In this document: positions 21,529 to 30,230 of the stretch, piece after piece
Layout: the number at the start of each line of letters is the position of its first letter
Position numbering within the stretch: position 1 is the stretch's first letter
Origin: Candidatus Paracaedibacteraceae bacterium
GTDB taxonomy: Bacteria; Pseudomonadota; Alphaproteobacteria; Paracaedibacterales; CAIOTO01
DNA length: 64,000 nucleotides
Assembly (NCBI GenBank): GCA_030694965.1
Contig: JAUYTZ010000018.1
Location: forward strand, 207,559-271,558
Reading direction: 5' to 3'
Translations under genes and position numbers: made by a program
The notes under the pieces: model-generated
Seen by the model: the letters and a program-made list of their open reading frames with translations, nothing else
The model's database searches: none
What the model was told of the DNA's origin: nothing

Positions 21529-21754
21529 ATTTTTTTATGCGACAGCGTTAGTGATTTCATTTAAGTGTAGCATAGAGAGCGTTGTTGTACAGGGCTTCTT
21601 TAGTCTTTAGGTAAATAGGTTATTGTGTTGGGGAAAACAAAGAGTAAAAATTAATTTAAAAAAGATTTGATTGTTAAATCTGTCTTGCTTAAAATATTTA
21701 GTTTGAGCCTTAAATTAGATATTTATATTGTGAAATTTTTCATGAAATGTTTAA

Positions 21755-22316
21755 TTAGTGCGTATGTGCTTTTTTATTGGCAGGTTTATCATCTTCAACT
21801 AGTAGCGTTTTCTGCTCAATAGGTGATTTTTCTGGTGGCGACTTTTCTGAGTCAAAAAGTACATAAATAAGATTATCCAGCATGATTAGGCGATATAATA
21901 GGTTTTGCTCTTCATGCTTATTCGTTTCTTTGTTTAACTTTTTAAGATTAGACTCTGCATATTAAGATTAGACTCTGCATACCTCTCTGATTTTTTTAAT
22001 TTTTTTCTTTTCTTTTAAGAATTCTTCAACCATATGCTTAGTAACTGTGCCGTCAGCCTCTCTACCTATATCTTTTGCTAAGTTCCTTTTTATATTTATT
22101 TTGTTTTCATTAGTTATTATTGGAGTATCTCTCATGCCTAAATTTTTTAGAGATAGGTTTTTCTTTCCAGAAAAGTTTTAAATTTTCAGATACCCTCGAA
22201 CAATCAACATCACTTTCTATTAAAATATGACTTCCGCTACCCATAGCAAGGACTTTAAGCGCGGATAGCATTAAAAAAATAAAGGTTTTTTTTATTTCAA
22301 ATACCTTTCTAATAAT
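21755..22316 (-). pseudogene. decayed gene for a small exported protein
   Basis: Three minus-strand reading-frame pieces line up head to tail. The first has a signal-like start (IKKTFIFLMLSALKVLA), then ESDVDCSRVSENLKLFWKEK. A poly-A slip shifts to a second piece beginning MRDTPIITNENKINIKRNL. A second poly-A slip plus a 20-bp tandem duplication shift to the last piece, ESNLKKLNKETNKHEEQN, ending in KKAHTH and a stop at 21757-21755. Restoring the frames gives one protein of about 180 residues. I do not recognise the family. At least three lesions show it is inactive. Confidence 0.65.
21942..21981. repeat. exact 20-bp tandem duplication
   Basis: The 20-mer beginning ttaagattagactctgcat occurs twice back to back (21942-21961, 21962-21981). 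Because 20 is not a multiple of three it breaks the reading frame of the surrounding relic. Confidence 0.95.
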
Positions 22317-22489
22317 TTATATTACGAATCAACTTCAGTTAATTCAAACGCTAATTTATTTTGAATATCAATGTTAGATTCATTATATTTTTCTATTGAA
22401 AAATGTTGCTCATTATTAGATTTTTCAAGGGAAGAACTGGTCCTGATTTTATCAATAAAATAATACAAATTATTATATTTTAGCTTTTA

Positions 22490-22981
22490 TTAATTCTTTA
22501 TACTGTTATTTAGATTTACTTTGTAATTTTTGTCTTCGTGCTCTACAGTAGGAGAAAAAGTTTTTAAAACTTTTTCATTTTTAAATTTTATTGTTCCTGA
22601 AAAATTTGTACTAATGATTTTCGATTTTTTTCCTAAGTTTCCTGTTTTTAAAGCAGCATATTCACTTGATTTTTCAGTTTTTATTTTATTACTGTAATAA
22701 TTTTTATTTTTATATCCGCCAAAACAAAGGATTAAATTCTCACTTGTTCCGTATTCTTCAAAGATAGGATCAGTAATTTCTTCCATCAACCATTCATAAA
22801 CTTTTCGGTACGGATTAGAATATTGCATTCCATTTGCAGCAGAAATAATTGCAAGATTGGGATTAAAAAGATCGATCATTTCTTTAGAAATATTACTTTC
22901 AGAGCGGTGATGGGGGATAACAAGTATATGATTTGAACCTAAAAATTTTGTTTGATTTATATTGAATAAAGTTTTAAACAA
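22490..22981 (-). pseudogene. C-terminal remnant of an MBL-fold (ComEC/Rec2-like) hydrolase
   Basis: The open frame encodes 163 residues from a TTG that directly follows a stop codon. Residues ~15-70 match the last part of a metallo-beta-lactamase-fold hydrolase domain: HILVIPHHRSE (family HHxS motif), then NPNLAIISAANGMQYSNPYRKVYEWL. The N-terminal two-thirds of that fold, with the main HxHxDH metal motif, is absent. The tail after the domain is polar. In the same region a further 50 in-frame codons (about 22327-22483) follow two stops, ending FELTEVDS, so the original protein was longer at both ends. Confidence 0.6.
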
Positions 22982-23190
22982 TTTCTACTATTTTTGTTTT
23001 TGATGTTTTGAAAACTATATGTCATAAAAAATTTATAGAATTGAATTTTTAATTTTTTTTATTTCTTGGTGATTTTGTTAGTTTAATTTATTAATAATTG
23101 TTTTAATTTTTGGTAATTCAATAATTCACTTGACCCTTTTCATGTAGTCCAACATGCTATATGTATCTTGATTAAAATTGAATTAAACAA

Positions 23191-25116
23191 ATGCAGAAAA
23201 TAACACCAATTTGGACGCCTTCATTCGAACAAACAGAATCTTCTTTGATTGCTTTATTCGCGGAAAAATTTGGATTTACAACGTACCCTGAACTTCATGC
23301 ATGGTCATGTGCTAATGTGAGTACGTTTTGGGAAAGTATCTGGAATTTTTGTGGGGTTATTGGTGACCGCGCTGGTGATATCTATACGCAAAATCGTCCG
23401 ATGGAATACACGCGTTTTTTTGAAGATAGCCGTTTAAATTTTGCTGAAAACATACTGCGTCAAAAAGGCTCGCATGTAGCTATTACATTTTGGAATGAGT
23501 CTTTGGAAAAGCGTACGTTGTCCTATGATAATTTGCATGCAGAAGTAAGTAGCATGATTCAATTTCTTGAAGCAAATGGCGTTGTGTCAGGTGACCGTGT
23601 TGCAGGTTGTATGCCTAATATTCCTGAAACGGTCATAGCGATGCTTGCAACAGCTAGTATTGGCGGGATTTGGTCATCTTGTTCGCCTGATTTTGGTGTT
23701 GATAGTGTTTGTGATCGTTATTCACAAATCGCACCTAAAATTTTAATCATGGTTGATGGCTATGCGTATGGCGGTAAGCATCACATTATTATTGACCGCA
23801 TTGAGGCAATTCAAGAACTAATTCCAAGTATTGAAAAGGTGATTGTTGTTCCTTATTTAAGAACAGTAAATATTCCAAATAAGTATATAATGTACCCAGT
23901 TATGTTGGCACAATTTCCAGCAAAGCCAATTGAATTTAAACGCTTTCCTTTTAATCATCCGTTGCTAATTTTGTTTTCATCAGGCACAACAGGTAAACCA
24001 AAGTGTATTGTGCATGGAGCTGGCGGAACATTGATACAGCATATGAAAGAGCACCAGCTTCAATGCGATATCAAACCAAAAGATACTGTTTTTTACTATA
24101 CAACATGTGGGTGGATGATGTGGAATTGGTTGGTAAGCGCACTCGCCTCTAATGCAAGCCTTGTGTTGTTTGATGGGTCGCCTACGTATCCGACCACTGG
24201 TGTTTTGTTTGATATGGCGCGTGATGTTGGCGTTACATTATTTGGTACATCTGCAAAATATTTAAGTGCTCTTCACAAAGTAAATTATAAGGTGACTTTT
24301 GATTTACCTAATCTGCGTACGATTACATCAACAGGATCACCTCTTGCAGCTGAAACATACGATTATGTATATGAATCCATTCATTCAAATGTTTTATTAT
24401 CATCTATTTCAGGCGGGACTGATATTGTATCCTGCTTTTTGATTGGCAATATGTTGCAACCAATTTATCGTGGCCAACTTCAGTGTGCTGGGCTTGGTTA
24501 TAAAATCGAAGTGTACAACGAGGATGGAAAACCTTTATCAAAAGGATTTCAAGGAGAGCTTGTCTGTACACGACCGTTTCCTACTCAGCCTGTTTGCTTT
24601 TGGAATGATCCCAAAGGTGAAAAATATCATAATGCATACTATGGAAGTTTTGACAACATTTGGCATCATGGTGATTTGCTTGAGCAAACAGAAGAAGGCG
24701 GTTTTGTGATTAGAGGAAGATCTGATACGGTGCTGAATCCAGGTGGTGTTCGTATTGGTACGGCTGAAATTTACAATCAAGTGCAGCGCGTGCCAGAGGT
24801 TTTGGAATCAATTGCCATAGGGCAGGAATGGGATGATGATATTCGAGTGATTTTGTTTGTTATGTTAAAAGATAATTGTCTGCTTGATGATAATTTGAAA
24901 GCATCTATAAAAGAGCAAATTCGAACGCATACAACACCAAGGCATGTGCCTTCAAAGGTTATTCAAGTTGCAGATTTACCACGCACGAAAACAGGTAAGC
25001 TTGCAGAAATTGCTGTGCGCAATGTTGTGCATGGAAAAGAAAATACAAATTTAAATGCACTTGCTAACCCAGAAAGTTTAAATGCCTTTCGTGGGTTAGC
25101 AGAACTCCAAACGTAG
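23191..25116 (+). CDS. acetoacetate--CoA ligase
   Basis: This ANL-superfamily enzyme activates acetoacetate to acetoacetyl-CoA with ATP. The protein (641 aa, close to the usual 650) has the P-loop-like LFSSGTTGKPKCIVHG, CGWMMWNW, the A5-type GGTDIVSCF, the hinge-region HHGDLLEQTEEGGFVIRGRSD, and the C-terminal PRTKTGKLAEI with the catalytic Lys. The N-terminal FWESIWNFCGV and WMMWN segments are characteristic of acetoacetyl-CoA synthetases rather than acetyl-CoA synthetases. It suggests use of ketone bodies or polyhydroxybutyrate breakdown products. It is a single gene. Confidence 0.92.
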   Translation: MQKITPIWTPSFEQTESSLIALFAEKFGFTTYPELHAWSCANVSTFWESIWNFCGVIGDRAGDIYTQNRPMEYTRFFEDSRLNFAENILRQKGSHVAITFWNESLEKRTLSYDNLHAEVSSMIQFLEANGVVSGDRVAGCMPNIPETVIAMLATASIGGIWSSCSPDFGVDSVCDRYSQIAPKILIMVDGYAYGGKHHIIIDRIEAIQELIPSIEKVIVVPYLRTVNIPNKYIMYPVMLAQFPAKPIEFKRFPFNHPLLILFSSGTTGKPKCIVHGAGGTLIQHMKEHQLQCDIKPKDTVFYYTTCGWMMWNWLVSALASNASLVLFDGSPTYPTTGVLFDMARDVGVTLFGTSAKYLSALHKVNYKVTFDLPNLRTITSTGSPLAAETYDYVYESIHSNVLLSSISGGTDIVSCFLIGNMLQPIYRGQLQCAGLGYKIEVYNEDGKPLSKGFQGELVCTRPFPTQPVCFWNDPKGEKYHNAYYGSFDNIWHHGDLLEQTEEGGFVIRGRSDTVLNPGGVRIGTAEIYNQVQRVPEVLESIAIGQEWDDDIRVILFVMLKDNCLLDDNLKASIKEQIRTHTTPRHVPSKVIQVADLPRTKTGKLAEIAVRNVVHGKENTNLNALANPESLNAFRGLAELQT

Positions 25117-25153
25117 CTCTTTGTTTTATTGTTAGGCAGGCAGTTATATGAAT

Positions 25154-25741
25154 TTAGACAACTTTACATGTTTGATCAAATGACAAGCGTGGTAAACGAT
25201 CATATGTTTTGCTTTGATCACCGTACCCTAAGTTGCATAAGAAATTTGATTTATACTTTGTGCCGTGGAAAAATAAGTCGTCAACCAGCTGCGCATTGAA
25301 ACCTGACATAGGCCCACAATCTAGTCCTTGAGCGCGTGCTGCTAACATAAAATAAGCTGCTTGTAAGTTTGCGTTACGAAAACTATGCATGAACGTGTCA
25401 TTTTCGCTTTGTGTAAACCAGGGTTTTGCATCTACATGTGGAAATGTAATTGCCAATTGATCGAAAAACTCCATGTCGTAGGCAAAGATTGCAGTGACAG
25501 GTGCTGCCATTGTTTTTTCAATATTTCCTTCAAATAAGCAAGGGCGCAGTTTTTCTTTAGCCTCAGTTGATTTGATGAAAACAGTGCGCATAGGCTGGCA
25601 ATTTGCGCTGGTTGATCCCATTTTGCAAAGATCATAAATTTCTGTAAGCAATGCTGAAGGCACATCCTTATCTAACCAATAGGAATGCGTTTTTGCATTT
25701 ATAAAAAGTTGACCAAGTGCTTTAGAATCTAAATTTGACAT
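25154..25741 (-). CDS. nitroreductase-family protein, RutE/HadB-like
   Basis: A 195-residue flavin-dependent oxidoreductase of the small nitroreductase group that includes malonic semialdehyde reductase RutE. Family motifs are ARTH-like AKTHSYW, MGSTSANCQPMRTVF (FMN binding), NLQAAYFMLAARAQGLDCGPMSGF and NFLCNLGYGDQ. The other Rut pathway genes are absent, so reduction of some other enal, semialdehyde or nitro compound is equally possible. It is convergent with the acetoacetyl-CoA synthetase gene with a short gap. Confidence 0.88.
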   Translation of the reverse strand: MSNLDSKALGQLFINAKTHSYWLDKDVPSALLTEIYDLCKMGSTSANCQPMRTVFIKSTEAKEKLRPCLFEGNIEKTMAAPVTAIFAYDMEFFDQLAITFPHVDAKPWFTQSENDTFMHSFRNANLQAAYFMLAARAQGLDCGPMSGFNAQLVDDLFFHGTKYKSNFLCNLGYGDQSKTYDRLPRLSFDQTCKVV

Positions 25742-25762
25742 GTAGTACTCTCTGTAAGAAAA

Positions 25763-26416
25763 TTAATCTTTTTTAAAGTGTACACCAATGCCTGGTCCAA
25801 ATCCAATACGTACGTGTTTTTGTTTTGGAATGTTTGAATTTGTCATATGATTTTTTATATTCGAAAAATCACTATCACCGCCCCAAATTGCCATTACACG
25901 TTTTGTGTATGAAACCTTGCGACTTGATGCATTATAATGCATAACGGCTTTATCCCATGTGCCATACTTTTTGTGCAAAGATATTAATAACTGCGCTGCA
26001 AAACGAATGTTGTTGTATGGCGTGAGTGCATGTTCGATGCTTTCAAATTGTTTGCCGTGACTTTTAAGGCAGATTTGCATCGGCCCTACATATAAGTTTT
26101 TAACTTTTTTTTTCTTTTGGGCTATAACAAATTTAACAGCTTCATCATGGGATGAAAAATACTTTGATCGCCCACGCGCGTAGACAGCGAATGGTTTTTG
26201 ACCTGATTCTACTGTTGCTACTGCTGCTAGTAAGTTCGTCGGAATATTATATTCCACTTCAATTTTTCTGATAATTTTTTGGCAGTCAAGCGATTGTTCA
26301 AGCGTATCATTATTATGATCTTTATAACGTTTGATTTTTGGTAAAATATTCGCTGTAATAGGTATAGTAAGTGGAATAGTTACCATTAAGATCGATATTA
26401 GTATCCGTTTAATCAT
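25763..26416 (-). CDS. lytic transglycosylase, SLT-like
   Basis: A 217-residue exported protein with an N-terminal signal or anchor (ISILMVTIPLTIPITANILP). The lysozyme-like core begins YNIPTNLLAAVATVESG with the catalytic Glu in the ESG motif, followed by YVGPMQICLKSHG and IRFAAQLLISLHKKYGTWDKAVMHYNAS, typical of family 1 transglycosylases. It probably cleaves the MurNAc-GlcNAc bond of peptidoglycan during growth or secretion-machine assembly. Its start overlaps the nfu stop by 8 bp, so translation is likely coupled. Confidence 0.85.
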   Translation of the reverse strand: MIKRILISILMVTIPLTIPITANILPKIKRYKDHNNDTLEQSLDCQKIIRKIEVEYNIPTNLLAAVATVESGQKPFAVYARGRSKYFSSHDEAVKFVIAQKKKKVKNLYVGPMQICLKSHGKQFESIEHALTPYNNIRFAAQLLISLHKKYGTWDKAVMHYNASSRKVSYTKRVMAIWGGDSDFSNIKNHMTNSNIPKQKHVRIGFGPGIGVHFKKD

Positions 26417-26966
26417 TTATTTGTTGTACCTCTATTACTTCAGGAACATAAAATTTTAGCATATTTTCAATGCCTGATTTTAGTGTCACTGTAGAGCTTG
26501 GGCATCCTGCACAAGCACCTTTCATTTTTAAGTAGACAATCCCATCCACGAATGAATGTAAAACGATATCACCACCATCATTAGCCACAGCAGGGCGAAC
26601 TCGTGTATCAATTATTTCCTGTATTTGTTTAAAAACAGGATCAATTGAATCACAAATTGGGCCTTCTTTCTTTTCGTGAACCAGTATAACAGGTAAATTA
26701 TTAACAAAGTGTTCCATTATAACACCTAACACGTGAGGCTTTAGGGTAAACCAATCGGCGTCTACTTTTTTTGTTAGAGTTATGAAGTCTGAACCAAAAA
26801 ATACGCCTTCGATTCCTTCAACGCTTAACAAGCGTTTTGCTAAAGGGGAGTTTTCACATGAATTAAGCGATTCAAAAAACATTGGTTCATTATCACCAAG
26901 TACTGTGCGACCAGGAACAAACATTAAGCTTTGAGGATTAGGTGTTTCTTGTGTTTGTATAAACAT
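26409..26966 (-). CDS. nfuA: NifU-like Fe-S scaffold/carrier (Nfu)
   Basis: A 185-residue protein with two domains: an N-terminal Nfu_N domain (MFIQTQETPNPQSLMFVPG) and a C-terminal NifU domain with the cluster-binding CAGCPSST (CxxC). It carries 4Fe-4S clusters to target enzymes such as complex I subunits. This domain order is the alphaproteobacterial/mitochondrial Nfu1 type. It is first in a two-gene unit with the lytic transglycosylase. Confidence 0.93.
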   Translation of the reverse strand: MFIQTQETPNPQSLMFVPGRTVLGDNEPMFFESLNSCENSPLAKRLLSVEGIEGVFFGSDFITLTKKVDADWFTLKPHVLGVIMEHFVNNLPVILVHEKKEGPICDSIDPVFKQIQEIIDTRVRPAVANDGGDIVLHSFVDGIVYLKMKGACAGCPSSTVTLKSGIENMLKFYVPEVIEVQQIND

Positions 26967-27101
26967 TTTAAAGACGTCTCCTCATATTTTTAGGCATTAC
27001 ACTCAATGTGGCCAACTTAATCACAATTGAAACTTTTGTCAATAAATAAATTTCAATCTCAATATAATTTAATAGTTTGAATAAATATAAGTAAAAATTA
27101 T

Positions 27102-27275
27102 TTAATCATTTAAGATTGACTTGAAAGGAAAAAAAGATTCGTCAACTGCTGTTAGTTCGGCATGATATTGCTCTAAAAACTCTGCTATCCTTGGAAAAAA
27201 TTCAATGACATGACCGGTATCTGTCTTTTGTTCAGGGTGCACTAACGTAAAGAATTCAGCTTTATGTTTTAATAA
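27102..27275 (-). pseudogene. C-terminal gene fragment, family unknown
   Basis: An open stretch of about 57 codons without any start codon, bounded by stops, reads ...AEFFTLVHPEQKTDTGHV..., ...PRIAEFLEQYHAEL..., and ends in SILND. Amino-acid composition looks like real protein rather than random AT-rich DNA. It is probably the 3' end of a gene whose front has been lost. I could not identify the family. Confidence 0.4.
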
Positions 27276-27423
27276 TTAAAATTAAGTCCTTAGATTGTTG
27301 AAACATTTTTGTGGATTTTCTTAGTAAAAAAAATAGTAAATCAATTGTATCTAACCACCTCGCATGTTGTCTTAGTGATAGATAGAGGTGGCATAATCAA
27401 TTTAGGCTTTTATTTTTAAAGCG

Positions 27424-27714
27424 TTACCTCTGTCCAAATTTTTGAGATTGCTGAATAACATCCTTAAATACAGCGATGCTAAAATTACGAATTTCATGAG
27501 TTGAAATAAATTTAGTTTCTTTTTTTGGTTCAGCTGCACGTACTAATTGTTTTTTCAGAAGGTTGGCCACAAGCTATTAATGAATCATGATCTTTTAAGT
27601 TAAGAATACTAGTTTGATTGTCTGTGATGTGCGTGTTTTTGGGTAATAAAAAAGGTCAAGTTTAAATTTATTGTTATCGAGATTACTGCTAAATGAGGCG
27701 TTATTTATGTTCAT
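27424..27714 (-). pseudogene. frameshifted small gene relic
   Basis: Starting at ATG 27714, a frame begins MNINNASFSSNLDNNKFKLD. After a slip in a T/A run it continues in another frame as NTHITDNQTSILNLKDHDS and, after a second slip, as KKQLVRAAEPKKETKF, ending FKDVIQQSQKFGQR and a stop at 27426-27424. Joined, it gives a ~95-residue polar protein of unknown family. Two separate frameshifts argue for a dead gene. Confidence 0.5.
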
Positions 27715-27862
27715 ACTGTGGATAACTGAGTTTAGAGACAAAAAAGCAAATACTATATGAAATTTCGCATATTTTTTTTATAAAACGCTTGTTATTAGAT
27801 TATAATACGTTTTCAAAGAGGATTGATGAAAATATTTTAATAAAAATATATTAAAAGGTCTA

Positions 27863-28765
27863 TTAGCTTTCACTGACCTTCTTTTGACGAACAATTGTTG
27901 CACCAAGACGTTTAAACTGTATTTCCATTAAATTTGCAATGCGTCGATCACGATCATGACGTGTTGATCCGCCTAGATAGACGGCAAATAAACGAACTGC
28001 TTTGCCGCTTTGTGTGTATCGAACAGCTGACGTGCTTAAATTGAAGCCTGATGCTGTCACCCAGCCTGTTTTGATGCCATCCATGCCTGGAAATGATTTC
28101 ATTAAATGGTTGTGGTTGTGATGCACGTTTCCTTGAAATGTAAATGATCGTAACTGAAAGTATTTCCAATATTCGGGAAAGTCTCTGTGCAGTGCCATTG
28201 ATAAAGTTACCATGTCACGTGCTGTTGTTGATTGCCTTCTATTTGTGTTTGAAATTCTAAGCATGTGTTTATTGCGGTCTGGAACGCCTGAGGCATTTGT
28301 GAAGTGTGTGCAGTGCATGCTAAGCTCTTGTGCTTTTTTGTTCATGATCGCAACGAATTTAGGGAGGCTACCTGCAAGCCCTTCGGCGGCGGTAAGTGCC
28401 ATATCATTAGCAGATTTTGTTACAAGCGCTTTAATAATCACTTCTACAGTGACTTCTTTTCCAGAAGAAATCCCAAGTTTGCATGGCATTTGTCGTGCAG
28501 CTGTTGGTGATACTTTGAATCGTGTGTTTAGTTTAATTTTGTTTTGCTTAAGCGCTTCAAACAAAAGATAAAGTGTCATTTTTTTCGTTAGAGACGCTGG
28601 ATGCCTTGGCTCATCTGCATTCTCACTATAAAGCACTTTTCCGCTGCTATCGACGACAAGTGCAGAGCGAGATGTTTTGTATGAACGTGCAAAAGCTGTT
28701 TGGCTAAAAAGAAAAGAAGATAATATTAAAAAAATTGTAAACCGCGTCAATGTATTCGCCTCCAT
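27863..28765 (-). CDS. D-alanyl-D-alanine carboxypeptidase (low-molecular-weight PBP, DacA/DacF type)
   Basis: A 300-residue exported serine peptidase that trims the terminal D-Ala from peptidoglycan stems. The three active-site motifs are intact: SLTK (SxxK), SAND (SxN) and KTGW (KTG). A signal peptide ends near SQTAFA. It is about 80-100 residues shorter than E. coli DacA because the C-terminal beta domain and membrane-anchor helix are missing. The ATG at 28765 has no ribosome site; GGAGG lies 8 bases before the in-frame TTG at 28750, so the true protein may begin at residue 6. Confidence 0.93.
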   Translation of the reverse strand: MEANTLTRFTIFLILSSFLFSQTAFARSYKTSRSALVVDSSGKVLYSENADEPRHPASLTKKMTLYLLFEALKQNKIKLNTRFKVSPTAARQMPCKLGISSGKEVTVEVIIKALVTKSANDMALTAAEGLAGSLPKFVAIMNKKAQELSMHCTHFTNASGVPDRNKHMLRISNTNRRQSTTARDMVTLSMALHRDFPEYWKYFQLRSFTFQGNVHHNHNHLMKSFPGMDGIKTGWVTASGFNLSTSAVRYTQSGKAVRLFAVYLGGSTRHDRDRRIANLMEIQFKRLGATIVRQKKVSES

Positions 28766-29229
28766 CTATATACTAGTTTAAACAACATGCGGCATTTTAG
28801 TCTATAATTTTATGGGTAGAAACATAAAATAGTATCAGTGTTTATGCTGTTTGGTTAAATTTTTTGTCTTTTAAATTTGTTATGTCCATCACAAATCAAA
28901 ATATTGATTTTATTAATTCTAATTTTTTGTTTAGAAATAAAATATTAACAATCATAAATAAGAAGGCTGCTTTAAGACTGCTCTTAAATTTACTTTTATC
29001 TGGACCTGATTAAGGCAATCTAGATCACCTGTCAAGAGCGGTGATGACAGACGTTGATGGCACTGAGAAAATTAAAGATGGAATTTGGTGAAAAGCTAGG
29101 ATTAGAAATTAATAGATTGGTTTGAGGTAGATTTGTTTGACCTTGATATAGATATGAAAATGCTGCTTTTGACAGTATTTTTATCATTGAGGGCTAGTCC
29201 AATGAATATGCTCATGCTATGCTTTTTTT
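28766..29229 (+). other. 464-bp gap with a possible decayed reading frame
   Basis: This gap between the carboxypeptidase gene and nuoJ has no intact gene. On the plus strand a 43-codon frame from ATG 28882 (MSITNQNIDFINSNF) runs to TAA; after that stop the same frame continues as GNLDHLSRAVMTDVDG before another stop. That could be a relic, or chance. No complex I gene remains visible upstream of nuoJ. Confidence 0.25.
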
Positions 29230-29910
29230 ATGTTTTCTAACATTGTAAAAATAATGGCTGTATTTATTTTATTTATTGTATTTTCAATGTGCTTGCTTGG
29301 CGCAGCAAGTGTCGTCGTTTTTTCTAAAAATACGCTTTATTCTGCTTTGGCATTGATTGTAGTTTTTTTTAATGCGGCAGCAATTATTTTAATGAGCGGT
29401 GCAGAATTTCTTAGTTTTGTATTAATGATTGTTTATGTGGGAGCTGTTGCTGTTTTGTTTTTATTTATTATTATGATGCTTAATCTTAAAAAAAATGAAT
29501 TTGAAATTTCCTATGGGCCTTATTTGTACAGTGCGCTTGGAGTAGCATTATTATTAATAGCTGAAATTATTGCAGCTGCTTATTTTTTTACTGAACATCC
29601 AAATGCCCTTGATTTGCTGGTATCACCGAGGCAAAGTCGGGTTCAAAACGTAGTAGCGTTGGGGCAAATTTTATACACACACTATGCCTACATTTTTCAA
29701 GTTGGAGGACTTATTTTATTTGTAGCAATGATTGGCGCAATTGTGCTGACTACTGGTGCACGTAGAATTGTTCCTAATCGCACGCAAAATGTAAGCAAAC
29801 AAAATCAACGAAGCAAAGAAAACTCATTGGTGATAACTAGTCCTAAAAGTGGCGAAGGTATTGCATCTGAAACAATAAATCAGTATCAAGCAGCAAAGAA
29901 TTTATCATGA
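29230..29910 (+). CDS. nuoJ: NADH-quinone oxidoreductase subunit J
   Basis: A membrane subunit of complex I (226 aa) with five hydrophobic segments. The conserved third helix region [21 protein letters not shown] carries the family signature and the pi-bulge Tyr. The C-terminal ~50 residues after the last TM are polar and unusually long. It begins a tight nuoJ-K-L-M group whose first three genes overlap. The nuoI gene normally upstream is not present. Confidence 0.95.
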   Translation: MFSNIVKIMAVFILFIVFSMCLLGAASVVVFSKNTLYSALALIVVFFNAAAIILMSGAEFLSFVLMIVYVGAVAVLFLFIIMMLNLKKNEFEISYGPYLYSALGVALLLIAEIIAAAYFFTEHPNALDLLVSPRQSRVQNVVALGQILYTHYAYIFQVGGLILFVAMIGAIVLTTGARRIVPNRTQNVSKQNQRSKENSLVITSPKSGEGIASETINQYQAAKNLS

Positions 29911-30230
29911 GAATCATCGGAATTCATTCATACCTCCTGGTGTCTGGGCTTTTATTTGCTATGGGGGTCCTTGGTATTTTTTTAAATAGACGCAATCTCA
30001 TCTCAATTTTAATGTCGATTGAGCTTATTTTATTGTCAGTGAATATCAATTTTATTTCATTTTCTTTGCATCTCAAAGACATGGTTGGTCAAGTTTTTTC
30101 ATTGTTTATTTTAACGGTTGCTGCTGCTGAAACTGCAATTGCACTTGCTATCTTAGTAAATTACTTCAGGCAACGTTCTAGTATCAATACAGAAGATCTG
30201 AATGAGATTAATGAGGAGATTTCACAATGA
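29907..30230 (+). CDS. nuoK: NADH-quinone oxidoreductase subunit K
   Basis: A small complex I membrane subunit (107 aa) with three TM helices. The first carries [13 protein letters not shown] and the second [16 protein letters not shown] with the conserved membrane Glu; the third, [14 protein letters not shown], has the second Glu. These belong to the antiporter-like proton path. Its start overlaps the nuoJ stop by 4 bp (ATGA), and nuoL overlaps its stop in the same way, so the three are translationally coupled. Confidence 0.96.
   Translation: MRIIGIHSYLLVSGLLFAMGVLGIFLNRRNLISILMSIELILLSVNINFISFSLHLKDMVGQVFSLFILTVAAAETAIALAILVNYFRQRSSINTEDLNEINEEISQ

Noticed and set aside
22490..22981. Calling the 163-aa frame an intact MBL hydrolase
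   Set aside because: The main metal-binding HxHxDH part is absent and the frame begins right after a stop codon, so it is only a C-terminal fragment.
28882..29013. A 43-aa gene upstream of nuoJ
   Set aside because: Short, no ribosome site, no recognised domain. It is listed only as a possible relic.
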